Source of the DNA: Pseudomonas sp. HS6
GTDB taxonomy: Bacteria; Pseudomonadota; Gammaproteobacteria; Pseudomonadales; Pseudomonadaceae
Direction: 5' to 3'
DNA length: 64,000 bases
Assembly (NCBI RefSeq): GCF_023375815.1
Contig: NZ_CP067412.1
Span: 5,890,001 to 5,954,000 of the forward strand
Below, one piece after another: positions 36,570 to 43,569 of this stretch; the first letter of the stretch is position 1, and every line of letters starts with the position of its first letter. Both the position numbers and the translations under genes were made by a program. The notes beneath the pieces were generated by a model. That model was not told the DNA's origin and did no database searches. It saw nothing but the letters and a program-made list of their open reading frames with translations.

Positions 36570-36648
36570 TTTATTATCCCTTAAAAAATGGGGAGGGTTA
36601 TTTCCAACAAAAACAATCCGTCACAATTCTTCGAATTTTTTTTGAGAG

Positions 36649-37272
36649 TCAGTGGTCCCCGTCGGGTCTAATAAACGTTCGCACTGTTGGCTGAGGGGCG
36701 AACTCCTCATCAACTCTTTGTATCCAAGTGGTGTTTTCTGTATTTCTAGCTGAGCCAATCACGATTCTTATAGCGTATGCCCGACACATATCAAGTAGCG
36801 AATTTGGGATCTGCTCTAGCAAGCCTTTGTATTCGTCAATGTTGCCGTCGCGATAGTTGTATATGTCAGCGCACCAAAGCCCGTAGACCCATTCGCTGAT
36901 ATCTTCATCAGAATGTGACTGGCTGTTGACCAAAGATTTGACAAAGGTCTCTACGTGTTTGCGTTCACGCTTGCCGAATCCGCGAGTAGTAAGGCTGAAG
37001 AATTTTAATGCTTTGATGGCATGGCGGGCTTCCCAGGTTAGAGAATCCAGTGATTCTGGATCACGCATCAAAGGTACGAGTTGATACGGATTCAACAACT
37101 CGCCTGTCTCAGGAATGACTGCATGCATTATCCGATCTAGATTGAACGTCCGACGCTCCTCCCGAGTATGGCAAAACGCATCAATATTGTTCTCGTTTTC
37201 CAAACGTAGGTCCGAGATTTCCCGCTCCGTAATCTGACCGGAACCATCTTGATATTTGATGACTATGCCCAT
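36649..37272 (-). CDS. WYL-like protein without an HTH domain
   Basis: 207 residues. The first 50 (IVIKYQDGSGQITEREISDL, then DAFCHTREERRTFNLDRI) match the core of the WYL ligand-sensing domain, including the C-x-x-R-x-x-R-T-F-x-x-x-R arrangement. WYL proteins often regulate defence systems. The rest (about 70-205) is helical, with TRGFGKRERKHVETFV and EWVYGLWCADIYNYRDG, and is not recognised; it may be a TerB-like helical bundle. No DNA-binding domain is visible. A GTG at 37275 just before the ATG is an alternative start. Moderate GC and position suggest it belongs to the accessory block. Confidence 0.75.
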   Translation of the reverse strand: MGIVIKYQDGSGQITEREISDLRLENENNIDAFCHTREERRTFNLDRIMHAVIPETGELLNPYQLVPLMRDPESLDSLTWEARHAIKALKFFSLTTRGFGKRERKHVETFVKSLVNSQSHSDEDISEWVYGLWCADIYNYRDGNIDEYKGLLEQIPNSLLDMCRAYAIRIVIGSARNTENTTWIQRVDEEFAPQPTVRTFIRPDGDH

Positions 37273-37390
37273 CACTGCTCTCTTCCTATGCAGTCCAGCG
37301 TCTGATAATCCAACAAGGGAACAGATCCATGTTTGGAAAATGAATCCGTTCCGACGACAAATGTCGATTAAATAGGCGGTCAGCCTGCAA

Positions 37391-37525
37391 TTAGTCTCCG
37401 GGCTTATGCTTGTGGATAGGCAAAGTCGGGTGTTTTTTATCGTTGGGTGGATTCACATGCCGCCTACGGTCTTCCTTGCCATCTTCACGCTTTGGCTTTG
37501 GGCCTGGCTTGATATCAGTAAACAT
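37391..37525 (-). CDS. Small basic, Pro-rich protein
   Basis: 44 residues with many Lys, Arg, Pro and His (DIKPGPKPKREDGKEDRRRH, then a Pro/His-rich end). It is most likely unstructured. The ATG at 37525 is preceded by ACAGGAGTTTCT, a textbook ribosome site, and this is the main reason to list it. I know of no function. It lies 170 bases from the divergent PAAR gene, and the gap should hold promoters for both. Confidence 0.5.
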   Translation of the reverse strand: MFTDIKPGPKPKREDGKEDRRRHVNPPNDKKHPTLPIHKHKPGD

Positions 37526-37695
37526 AGAAACTCCTGTAAAGAACGGTGATGAGAAGCTCTGAAAAAGTAGCACATGGCCACTCACTTGGCTTATTCCGTT
37601 TTGAATACAGATTGGGAGCAGCCCTCAGGTCAACGTTCAAGCGGCTTTCTGATAGAGTCCGCACTCGTTCAATCCGCTGACAGGAAGTCAAGCAC

Positions 37696-38334
37696 ATGGC
37701 AAAACCTGCCGCACGCATTACTGATCCAACCTCCTGCCCAATGCCCGGGCATGGTCCGAAGGCCATCGCCTCAGGATCCCCCGACGTGTTCTTCGACGGC
37801 CTCGCTGCCGCCCGTAAAGGAGATTCCTGTACCTGTGGAAGTGCCCTGGTGTCAGGTGTTTCCGCCACAGTGTTCATCAACGGCAAGAATGCTGCGCTGA
37901 TCGATACCACAGGTTCACACGGCGACGTTGTCATTGGTGGTTCGGGGACTGTCATCATCGGGGATTCGCATACCCCGGCACCTTTCATTCCTCCTTTACC
38001 TCTCGCCATTCAGAAACGATTCGGGCAGTCGTTCAGTGTTACCGACAGTGAGACGGGTAAGCCGTTGGCGTTTCGTGACTACGTTGCGACGGTCAATGGC
38101 GTCGAGACCAAAGGCGTCACCGATGCTGATGGCATCGCGCACATCAAGACGCCGACGCCCCAGACGTCGAGATGTGCGGCAAAAAATAGAAATGCTCATT
38201 TGGCCGAGGTCGTCAGTTTCACCTGGCAACCTCGGCCATTTTCTTTCCGGCCATTGAGCGACAGCAATCAGCCGCTTACGTGTTCACCTCAACATGATCC
38301 AACGCCTGATTCACTGCCAACCCTGCAACCATAA
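37696..38334 (+). CDS. PAAR-domain protein with a C-terminus that looks frameshifted
   Basis: The first 95 or so residues are a PAAR domain (MAKPAARITDPTSCPMPGHG, later GSHGDVVIGGSGTVIIGD), the sharp tip that binds VgrG on type VI secretion systems. Next comes a short domain (FSVTDSETGKPLAFRDYVAT, GVTDADGIAHIKTP) found after PAAR in Pseudomonas. From about residue 155 the reading loses sense: it runs through a terminator hairpin (38201-38245) and 59 bases into the antisense DUF6124 gene. Another frame ends at a TAG at 38187-38189, just before the hairpin. An indel near 38160 would explain this, leaving a protein of about 160 residues. The ATG follows CAGGAAGTCAAGCAC. No T6SS core genes are in the window. 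Confidence 0.8.
   Translation: MAKPAARITDPTSCPMPGHGPKAIASGSPDVFFDGLAAARKGDSCTCGSALVSGVSATVFINGKNAALIDTTGSHGDVVIGGSGTVIIGDSHTPAPFIPPLPLAIQKRFGQSFSVTDSETGKPLAFRDYVATVNGVETKGVTDADGIAHIKTPTPQTSRCAAKNRNAHLAEVVSFTWQPRPFSFRPLSDSNQPLTCSPQHDPTPDSLPTLQP
38201..38245 (+). terminator. Terminator inside the extended PAAR frame
   Basis: TGGCCGAGGT (38201-38210) pairs with ACCTCGGCCA (38229-38238) over 10 bases with an 18-base loop, followed by TTTTCTTT. It is well placed between the TAG at 38187 and the end of the convergent DUF6124 gene, which supports the view that the PAAR gene should stop before it. Confidence 0.7.
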
Positions 38335-38638
38335 CCACCTGCGCAATCCCCAGTGCAGTCTTGCGGTGCGCTGGTTCCAGGATCGCGGCGAAGTTGCTGA
38401 GCATTTCGCTGGCGGAATCCAGGGATTCGCTGGCGTTGGCCAGGAGCGATTCGCTGTTGTAGGCGGGGTTGGCCAGGAACATGGGGTCGTGTTTGTGGTG
38501 GCTGCCCATGATGCGTTGTTGTGGGGTGAGGTAGTGGTCGAGGGCGCGTTCGGCGGCTTCGTTGAGGGTTCGGGAGTTGGGGGATTGGTAGGGGGAAGCT
38601 GGGTCGGTTTCTGGTGGATTTGGTGTTGGCTTGATCAT
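38276..38638 (-). CDS. DUF6124-type small protein, copy 1
   Basis: 120 residues with the family opening MIKPTPNPPETDPASPYQ and the conserved helix AAERALDHYL. A helical C-terminal half (LLANASESLDSASEMLSNFA, then GIAQVVMVAGLAVNQALDHV) is mildly hydrophobic. Pseudomonas genomes carry several such genes; function is unknown. It is closely related to the copy at 40975 (same opening and DHYL helix). The ATG at 38638 follows CTGGAGTTACATCT, and the GGAG is complementary to a GGCTCC segment 12 bases upstream of it in the leader described separately. Composition is like the host. Confidence 0.85.
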   Translation of the reverse strand: MIKPTPNPPETDPASPYQSPNSRTLNEAAERALDHYLTPQQRIMGSHHKHDPMFLANPAYNSESLLANASESLDSASEMLSNFAAILEPAHRKTALGIAQVVMVAGLAVNQALDHVEVNT

Positions 38639-38640
38639 AG

Positions 38641-38978
38641 ATGTAACTCCAGGGTGAAAAAGTGGAGCCATCAGCCTCGCTACCAAACGAGGGTGGTGGC
38701 CATACGGAGGTTGGTAGACCGGTCACCTGGATACCCGGCGCGTCCGAAGACGCCCTACGCATGGCCACCATAAAACAGAGGACGAAAGAGTCCCTGCAAA
38801 CTGGAGTTGCGATGCGACAGGTAAGCCGGGCTACCAAACCCGATCACTGTTTTTTTCAGTGACCCGGAAACGATAAAACCCGCACCCTGGACGCACAAGC
38901 CGGCGGATTCTGGCGTAGTCGTAGGCAATGACGCAAGGCGTTGTAGCCTTGAGGAAGTAACGCTGAGTGTCTTTAAAC
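38641..38978 (-). ncRNA. Candidate structured leader RNA of DUF6124 copy 1
   Basis: A leader of about 340 bases that matches the one at 40632-40974 in layout. Visible elements on the minus strand: an A-loop hairpin TCACTG..CAGTGA (38862-38844), hairpin CGGG-TTTGGTAG-CCCG (38842-38827), a 12-pair stem GGTGGCCAT..ATGGCCACC (38769/38695) that encloses a TTCG-loop hairpin (about 38754-38737) and the strand CTACCAA (38717-38711), hairpin CCTCG-TTTGGTAG-CGAGG (38692-38675), and GGCTCC (38669-38664) complementary to the ribosome site GGAG (38650-38647). CTACCAA can pair with either TTTGGTAG loop. The start is set at a conserved GTTTAAA that may be a -10 region. Covariation with the other copy is given under findings. 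Confidence 0.7.
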
Positions 38979-39108
38979 AGCATTGAAAAAATCGGTTAAA
39001 CAAACTGTCGGCACAGCGTCCGTTCTTGCGGTATAGGGGGCCGTCAGTGATTGAACAGGGCGAAAAACAAATACAAGAGAAATGACCGTTGGTCGTAAAC
39101 ATCCGAAT

Positions 39109-39128
39109 ACCTGTCAGATCTGACAGGT
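39109..39128. promoter_or_regulatory. Perfect 20-base palindrome upstream of the Ig-like gene
   Basis: ACCTGTCAGA followed directly by its reverse complement TCTGACAGGT, with no spacer. It lies 66 bases before the start of the Ig-like gene. A perfect palindrome of this size may be the operator of a dimeric regulator; no T-run follows, so it is not a terminator. The rest of 38979-39194 shows nothing else. Confidence 0.5.
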
Positions 39129-39194
39129 GACGCTTCCTGCGGTCCTTGATTGAATCACTCCGTCAAACCAATCCCACGAAACGGAGTTACTGAC

Positions 39195-39497
39195 ATGTCT
39201 ACAGCAAAGTCCAATGCCATCGTACCCCTGATCCTTTCTATCAGGGATTCCAAGGGTGGTGAAGTGCCTCAAGGCGGAGTGACCCCTGATACCACTGTGA
39301 CAGTCGCAGGTCGTGCTGAACCAACGAAGAAAGTTGAAGTGCTCGATGGAACAGTTTCGAAAGGCACTGCCCATGCTGACGCAGCAGGCAGTTGGTTACT
39401 GGTCTTAGGTGGACTTGCTCTGGGTGCACACTCGATTACGGCCTCAGATGACGGAGCTGTGTCAGCTACCAGAAAATTTTCAGTGGTTCAACAGTAG
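39195..39497 (+). CDS. Small bacterial Ig-like domain protein
   Basis: 100 residues that form almost exactly one bacterial Ig-like domain: VTPDTTVTVAGRAEPTKKVE, then GSWLLVLGGLALGAHSITA and a final strand ATRKFSVVQQ. The motif pattern is like the repeated adhesin modules of large surface proteins, but here it is a stand-alone protein with no signal peptide. It might be a detached module or a cytoplasmic binding protein; function unknown. The ATG at 39195 follows ACGGAGTTACTGAC. It lies between the two inverted leader-DUF6124 units. Confidence 0.75.
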   Translation: MSTAKSNAIVPLILSIRDSKGGEVPQGGVTPDTTVTVAGRAEPTKKVEVLDGTVSKGTAHADAAGSWLLVLGGLALGAHSITASDDGAVSATRKFSVVQQ

Positions 39498-39601
39498 AAA
39501 ATAGATTCAACGGAAAGATCGGGAGATTTGAGGCACGAGGTTCTCAAGGATCCCGATCTGTTCCTCATACATCGTGCCTGACGTTTTTGAGCGGGCCAGG
39601 G

Positions 39602-39845
39602 CTAGGGGTTTTCCGGGCGGCTGAGCAACGTTTCAATCCGAGCCAGAGGAGGTCGCACCTGACTCCGATCAAAGACTTGCACCCCAACCTTGAGCAACCG
39701 CCCATTCTCCACCCCCCCCCAATCACCTGCTCACACCGCAACAACAACCTCCCTTGATCACACTCCATCGCCTTAACCCCATCGGCAATCTTCCCTCCAG
39801 CCGCAACTCCGCCATCCGACTCTGCGCCGCAATCATCGCAATTGA
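39602..39845 (-). pseudogene. Decayed 3' fragment of a second hxcV (gspI)
   Basis: About 240 bases align with the 3' half of the intact hxcV at 44182-44562, including its TAG stop (39602-39604). A stretch of about 110 bases in the middle (from about 39679) is nearly identical, while both ends differ at many bases. Two indels in C tracts break the frame: nine C at 39712-39720 against seven in the intact gene, and four C at 39777-39780 against five. The 5' part of the gene is missing; the match stops at about 39845, next to a palindromic repeat. It cannot make a working pseudopilin. Confidence 0.88.
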
Positions 39846-39860
39846 AAGAAGGGGACCGTG

Positions 39861-39908
39861 AAAGAAGGGGACAGATTTATTTTCCAGAAAATAGATCAGC
39901 CCCCTTTG
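39861..39908. repeat. GGGGACAGATTTATTT-type imperfect palindrome
   Basis: AAAGAAGGGGACAGATTTAT faces ATAGATCAGCCCCCTTTG with CCA between the T- and A-rich centres, so the whole 48 bases can fold back. The arm GGGGACAGATTTATTT is a widespread proteobacterial palindrome of the REP kind. A partial copy (GAAGGGGACC) lies just before it. It marks the truncation point of the hxcV fragment. Confidence 0.75.
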
Positions 39909-39947
39909 TTTCCTTTGTTTCTGACGGGGCGCCGCATCAAGATCTGC

Positions 39948-40430
39948 TTAGTCGCCCAAATCAACGGCATCACCGTTAGCCCGGACATAATAATTATCGA
40001 ATTCACCGCTTTCGACGAACACGAAGCCATGGCGAGTGTAAAAACGATTTGAAGCGCTTTCCTGGAGAGCACCGACCTTGATGGGGCGCCCGATCTCATC
40101 AGCCTCTCTGAAAATCTGAGTAAGAACTTCAGAGCCGATTCCTGCTCCTTGAGCACTGGGCATCACATACAAGTGGTCAAGCAAAAGCTCGCTCTGGTGG
40201 TCTTTGATTACGACAAAACCGACCAGATCACCTGATACTTCTATGCGGCGAGTGCTGTTAACGTCGAACCCAGCAACAAATCGTTCGCGCGCACGATCTG
40301 GGTTAAATCGTCCAAGCCGTTCAAGGCTCTCGCGCATGGCCTCAATTCTGATGGCTACCAGATTTTCCAGGTCGTTATTGGAAGCTGCGCATAAAACGAC
40401 AGCGGAGTTTTGATCAACGGAGGCTGGCAT
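39948..40430 (-). CDS. GNAT-family N-acetyltransferase
   Basis: 160 residues from the ATG at 40430, which has AGGGTG six bases upstream; an in-frame ATG at 40448 has no ribosome site. The acetyl-CoA site shows as LYVMPSAQGAGIGSEVLTQI, the Q/R-x-x-G-x-G/A pattern of motif A, and the C-terminal ASNRFYTRHGFVFVESG is the usual last GNAT motif. Substrate cannot be read. The single gene sits between the hxcV remnant and the second leader, in host-like composition. Such enzymes are frequent passengers in accessory regions. Confidence 0.88.
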   Translation of the reverse strand: MPASVDQNSAVVLCAASNNDLENLVAIRIEAMRESLERLGRFNPDRARERFVAGFDVNSTRRIEVSGDLVGFVVIKDHQSELLLDHLYVMPSAQGAGIGSEVLTQIFREADEIGRPIKVGALQESASNRFYTRHGFVFVESGEFDNYYVRANGDAVDLGD

Positions 40431-40631
40431 AACAAGCACCCTAAACATGGTCGGTCAGTCATTATGCAGAGAACAGATTCCGCATAACCACTCCTGCTTC
40501 GGTTCAATGGAGGCGACGGCTCCATATCAGCTTCAGAGGGATGTGTTCGCCGGACGCTTACGTTTGTTGGGGCAAGGGGACGGATCTGTCGTGGGGTCCG
40601 AGACGCAATGAGAATTCCGATAAGCACCAAC

Positions 40632-40974
40632 GTTTAAAAAGACATCTCCAGACACTCTCTCAGGCTACATATCCTTGCGCCGTTGCCTACAGCTACGCCA
40701 GAATCCGCCGGCTTGTGCGCCTTGGGGACGGGTTCTATTGTGGTGCGGTCGCTGACGAATCAGTGATCGGATTTGACCGTCCGCCCAACATCAAGGCGCA
40801 CCAGCGTTCTGCACGTGTTCAGGCATTGTCTGAAATCATGTCGCGGTGGCTGTGCGTGGGACACCTTCGGGTGTGCCGGATTCCTTGATGTCCGGTCGGT
40901 CAACCCGCGTACAGCTGCCACCCTGTTTGTTTGACCGCGAACGGTGGCGGCTCCGGTCATCAAGGAGCTTCACC
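40632..40974 (+). ncRNA. Candidate structured leader RNA of DUF6124 copy 2
   Basis: Second copy of the leader, ending at the start codon. Elements in order: GTTTAAA (40632), the conserved stretch GCCTACAGCTACGCCAGAAT and CCGCCGGCTTGTGCG (about 40685-40719), hairpin CGCTGA-CGAA-TCAGTG (40750-40765), hairpin CGGA-TTTGACCG-TCCG (40768-40783), a stem GGTGGC-TGT-GCG (40845-40856) with its partner ending GCCACC near 40922, enclosing a TTCG-loop hairpin (about 40858-40877) and CGGTCAA (40897-40903), hairpin GTTTG-TTTGACCG-CGAAC (40925-40942), and GGCTCC (40949-40954) complementary to the ribosome site GGAGC (40964-40968). CGGTCAA matches both TTTGACCG loops. Confidence 0.7.
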
Positions 40975-41334
40975 ATGATCAAACCAACACCCACCCCGCC
41001 CGAAACCGAATCGGTTTCCCCCTACGAATCCATAGATTCCAGAAAACTCCACGAAGCCGCCGACCGCGCGCTCGACCATTATCTCTGTCCGCCCGGCTCC
41101 ACGCCGCCCCCACGTAGAACCCGCGGGATGTATGCCGTGACTGCGGACAACAAAAACGAAGAACTGCTGATTGATGCCAGTGAAACTCTCGCTTCGGCCC
41201 AAACCATTGCCCAAAACATCGCCAGTCTGGTGCCGGCTTCGCAGCGTCGGGCGTTGGTGGGGATTGCGCAGTTGATCATGCTCGGGGAGTTGGCGGTGAA
41301 TCGGGCGTTGGATAATTTGCAATTGCCGGAGTGA
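40975..41334 (+). CDS. DUF6124-type small protein, copy 2
   Basis: 119 residues opening MIKPTPTPPETESVSPYESI and continuing with the helix AADRALDHYL, as in copy 1. The variable middle (PPGSTPPPRRTRGMYAVTAD) is longer in Pro and Arg. The C-terminal half (TIAQNIASLVPASQRRALVG, then IAQLIMLGELAVNRALDNL) is helical and partly hydrophobic. Function unknown. The ATG at 40975 follows AAGGAGCTTCACC. The two copies point away from each other, so together with their leaders they form an inverted repeat of about 700 bases around 39.8 kb. Confidence 0.85.
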   Translation: MIKPTPTPPETESVSPYESIDSRKLHEAADRALDHYLCPPGSTPPPRRTRGMYAVTADNKNEELLIDASETLASAQTIAQNIASLVPASQRRALVGIAQLIMLGELAVNRALDNLQLPE

Positions 41335-41380
41335 GGCAGATCTCGGGATCACCTGCTAATTAAAACGGGTGTCAATTCTG

Positions 41381-41462
41381 GCGCCTTCGCGAGCAAGCTC
41401 GCTCCCACGGGGATTTAGCGGGGGAAAGGGGATTGAATTATTTCATTCGGTCCCCTTTGTTT
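41381..41462. repeat. Single REP next to an AAAGGGGA..TCCCCTTT palindrome
   Basis: CGCGAGCAAGCTCGCTCCCA at about 41388 is a lone REP of the CTCGCTCCCAC subtype, with no facing partner. About 15 bases on, AAAGGGGATTGAAT (about 41425) faces ATTCGGTCCCCTTT (about 41446), an imperfect palindrome resembling the one at 39861. Confidence 0.7.
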
Positions 41463-41809
41463 CTTAACCCGCGCCGCTGCTATCTGGCTCCGAAGGCACA
41501 TCCGGACATTCATCGGTCCATCGCGTAACCGTCATGTCTTTGAGTCGCTCACCCATGCTTCGTGCAGGTTGCCTGAGGCAAAAGGTGCGCTCACAAATCT
41601 GACAATGTTGGGGTTGACCGTTAGTGAGTGATCGCCAATCTCGCTGTTCGTCGATCCGCCACGTACAGCCGCCATAAAACACTGATGATTTGACCCCGGA
41701 GTCCGCAAGCCAGAAATCCGGATTTTCCCTACAAAGAACACCGATCCATCCTGCATTCAAACCTGATTCCGTTCCCCAAAGTCCCTCGTTTTCAGAACGG
41801 GACACGGAC
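41463..41809. other. Region upstream of the effector gene
   Basis: 347 bases with no gene I can support. The minus strand has an open frame of 113 codons (41464-41805) with a GTG start, several Cys and Trp and no recognisable motif. It would begin five bases from the chosen effector start, so it is doubtful. The effector's own frame is also open upstream to a TTG at 41690. The region must hold the effector promoter. Confidence 0.4.
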
Positions 41810-43135
41810 GTGACCAGACTTATCCCTCAAAGCGAACTCCATGGCCAGCGCGACCAGATCCTCGATTCCTACCAGGCCATGGAAGACTTCCGACAGGCAT
41901 TGAATCGCCCGGACGAACTGCCCGGATTCGACGACCTGTTAAACGCCATGGGCCTGCATCGTTCGAACTACATGCAAGGCGCGAATGAGCGAAAACTCAT
42001 CGATGCTGTGCGTAACGGTGAGTGGGCATTGGTGAAGCCACGCATGGCTACAGACAACGGCGGCGCCTCCTGGAACGCCTTCAACCCCAAACCCGAGCCA
42101 CCTCCCGCACAACACCTGGTGGAGGAACACGCCTACACCTTGCCGCAACCCGCTGAATCGGGTTTTCACATTGTTCAGAAACCCATGACGCTCGAAGCGC
42201 TTGAACGGGAGTTGTACGAAGTCAGGCCCGGCGACTCACTGCGTCGCGAATTCCGTTCTCTCAATCGACATCTCGGTGAGCAGGTCAAACCTGGGCAAAT
42301 GGTCTTGTTCAGCGACTCTCGCAACTACACGTGCCGGCGCGAAGAAGCACAGATGATGGCCGCTGCGGAGAAGGTGAACGAGGCGCTGAAAGATCTCTCG
42401 GATGAAGAGGCTTCGTTCATGGTTGAGCATCATGAGGTTATTGAGCCGTTTCTGGAGGTGTCGGCGGGCACATTAGGCGTGGCGTCATTCATGATCGGCC
42501 ATCATCTGGAAGGATTGAAAAACACCCTCAAAGAGCTGGAGCAACTGCATCAGCAGCAATACACCCAACATCGTCATCTGCATGCTCCGGAGTTCTTTGC
42601 CAAACGCAAGCGTCTGATGGCGAAACTGGATGCCAGCCTTGGGCCGCTGGTACGCAAAGGCACCGGTCTGCCGGATCATCCAAAACTCAAACGTGCACTG
42701 GGATTGTCCAGCCGCCGAATTGTTCACCGATGGGGCAAGGCAGGCGCACCGGCACAACTACCCGGATATGCAACCAACATTGCGGGCGTTGCCAGAGCAG
42801 CGAAGTTCATGAAGGGAGGTGGTTATCTCGGCATAGGTCTGCAACTGGGCGCATCCAGCTCAAAAATCTACGAGGTATGCGCGTCCGACCGCGAGTCGGA
42901 ATGCAGGCAAGTGAGGTTTGTCGAGGGAGGGAAAATGGTGGGCGGGACTATTGGAGCGATTGCTGGTGGAACTCTTGGAGGGAAGGTAGGTTCGGCGGTT
43001 TGCGCGAAGTTGAAGGGAGTGGGAAAACTGGTGTGTGTGCTTGTGGTCGGTGCGGCTGGTTCCGTTGAGACAGGAACAAGGACGACCGAGCTAGGGGAGT
43101 CAATCGGCCAAGAACTCTATGAGTATTCTGAATAA
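41810..43135 (+). CDS. Putative pore-forming toxin with glycine zippers (T6SS-type effector)
   Basis: 441 residues from the GTG at 41810 (GGGA eight bases upstream); a TTG at 41690 in the same frame would add 40 residues without obvious sense. Residues about 135-165 (VRPGDSLRREFRSLNRHLGE, then QVKPGQMVLFSD) resemble a degenerate LysM module. A helical middle follows. The C-terminus has a Gly-rich membrane segment (KGGGYLGIGLQLGASSS, about 335) and a strong glycine zipper (GGKMVGGTIGAIAGGTLGGK, about 374-393), then a hydrophobic stretch (GKLVCVLVVGAAGS). This resembles Tse4-like pore-forming effectors. Two small membrane proteins follow at once, as immunity genes do. No PAAR or Rhs is fused; the PAAR gene 4 kb upstream may or may not be its carrier. 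Toxin function is inferred. Confidence 0.7.
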   Translation: MTRLIPQSELHGQRDQILDSYQAMEDFRQALNRPDELPGFDDLLNAMGLHRSNYMQGANERKLIDAVRNGEWALVKPRMATDNGGASWNAFNPKPEPPPAQHLVEEHAYTLPQPAESGFHIVQKPMTLEALERELYEVRPGDSLRREFRSLNRHLGEQVKPGQMVLFSDSRNYTCRREEAQMMAAAEKVNEALKDLSDEEASFMVEHHEVIEPFLEVSAGTLGVASFMIGHHLEGLKNTLKELEQLHQQQYTQHRHLHAPEFFAKRKRLMAKLDASLGPLVRKGTGLPDHPKLKRALGLSSRRIVHRWGKAGAPAQLPGYATNIAGVARAAKFMKGGGYLGIGLQLGASSSKIYEVCASDRESECRQVRFVEGGKMVGGTIGAIAGGTLGGKVGSAVCAKLKGVGKLVCVLVVGAAGSVETGTRTTELGESIGQELYEYSE

Positions 43136-43515
43136 TGGAAATCACCCAATCAGCATTCGCTTGGGCCTGTGGAGCGCTGATCCTGCTGGGCATAATCAAC
43201 TGCGCAATGATTTTCTACGCCGTTTATACAAAACTCGAAGCGCTGGAAAACCACTTTGACGATTGGCTATACCTGATCACGGACTGGCGTTCTTCAGGTG
43301 GGAGTTTTCACTGGAGAACTCTTCGAATGGCAGAGGTCAGCCGGTTGATTACCTCCAAGAGTATCCAACGGCAGGAACCGTTGCTGATCGACGCCGTTGA
43401 ACGCCTTCCCAGAGGACTCAGGTTCTGGGCGACGCGTCCATTTCATGTCGGCTATTTTGTATGCGGCGGGACTGCGGTGCTTTGGCATTACGGGAAATAC
43501 AGAGGTTTTTTGTAA
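43135..43515 (+). CDS. Small membrane protein, probable immunity protein 1
   Basis: 126 residues. One strong N-terminal membrane helix (AWACGALILLGIINCAMIFY, about 9-28), a soluble middle (LEALENHFDDWLYLITDWRS) and a weaker C-terminal hydrophobic segment (VGYFVCGGTAVLWHYG). The start shares one base with the effector stop (TAATG), which indicates coupled translation. The layout, with the membrane helix first and a second at the end, is like immunity proteins against pore-forming effectors. It is a distant paralogue of the next gene: both have TM, KL-E-E-H in the following helix, and a final segment ending near G-F/L. Confidence 0.72.
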   Translation: MEITQSAFAWACGALILLGIINCAMIFYAVYTKLEALENHFDDWLYLITDWRSSGGSFHWRTLRMAEVSRLITSKSIQRQEPLLIDAVERLPRGLRFWATRPFHVGYFVCGGTAVLWHYGKYRGFL

Positions 43516-43569
43516 TGGGGCAAAGAGAAAAACAATCCCTCGGTGAAGTGGTTTACGAAGCCTCTCCCC

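Noticed and set aside
39565..39768. 67-codon minus-strand ORF in the hxcV fragment
   Set aside because: It is the frameshifted remnant of HxcV (it opens MECDQGRLLLRCEQVIGG and then leaves frame at the C tract), not a new gene.
40541..40888. Plus-strand frame of 115 codons through the second leader
   Set aside because: The matching frame in the first leader is closed or shifted. The indels between the two copies are not multiples of three, so the conservation is at the nucleic-acid level.
41464..41805. Minus-strand 113-codon frame, Cys- and Trp-rich
   Set aside because: GTG start without ribosome site, no known motif, and it abuts the start of the effector. I left it as an undecided note in the intergenic entry.
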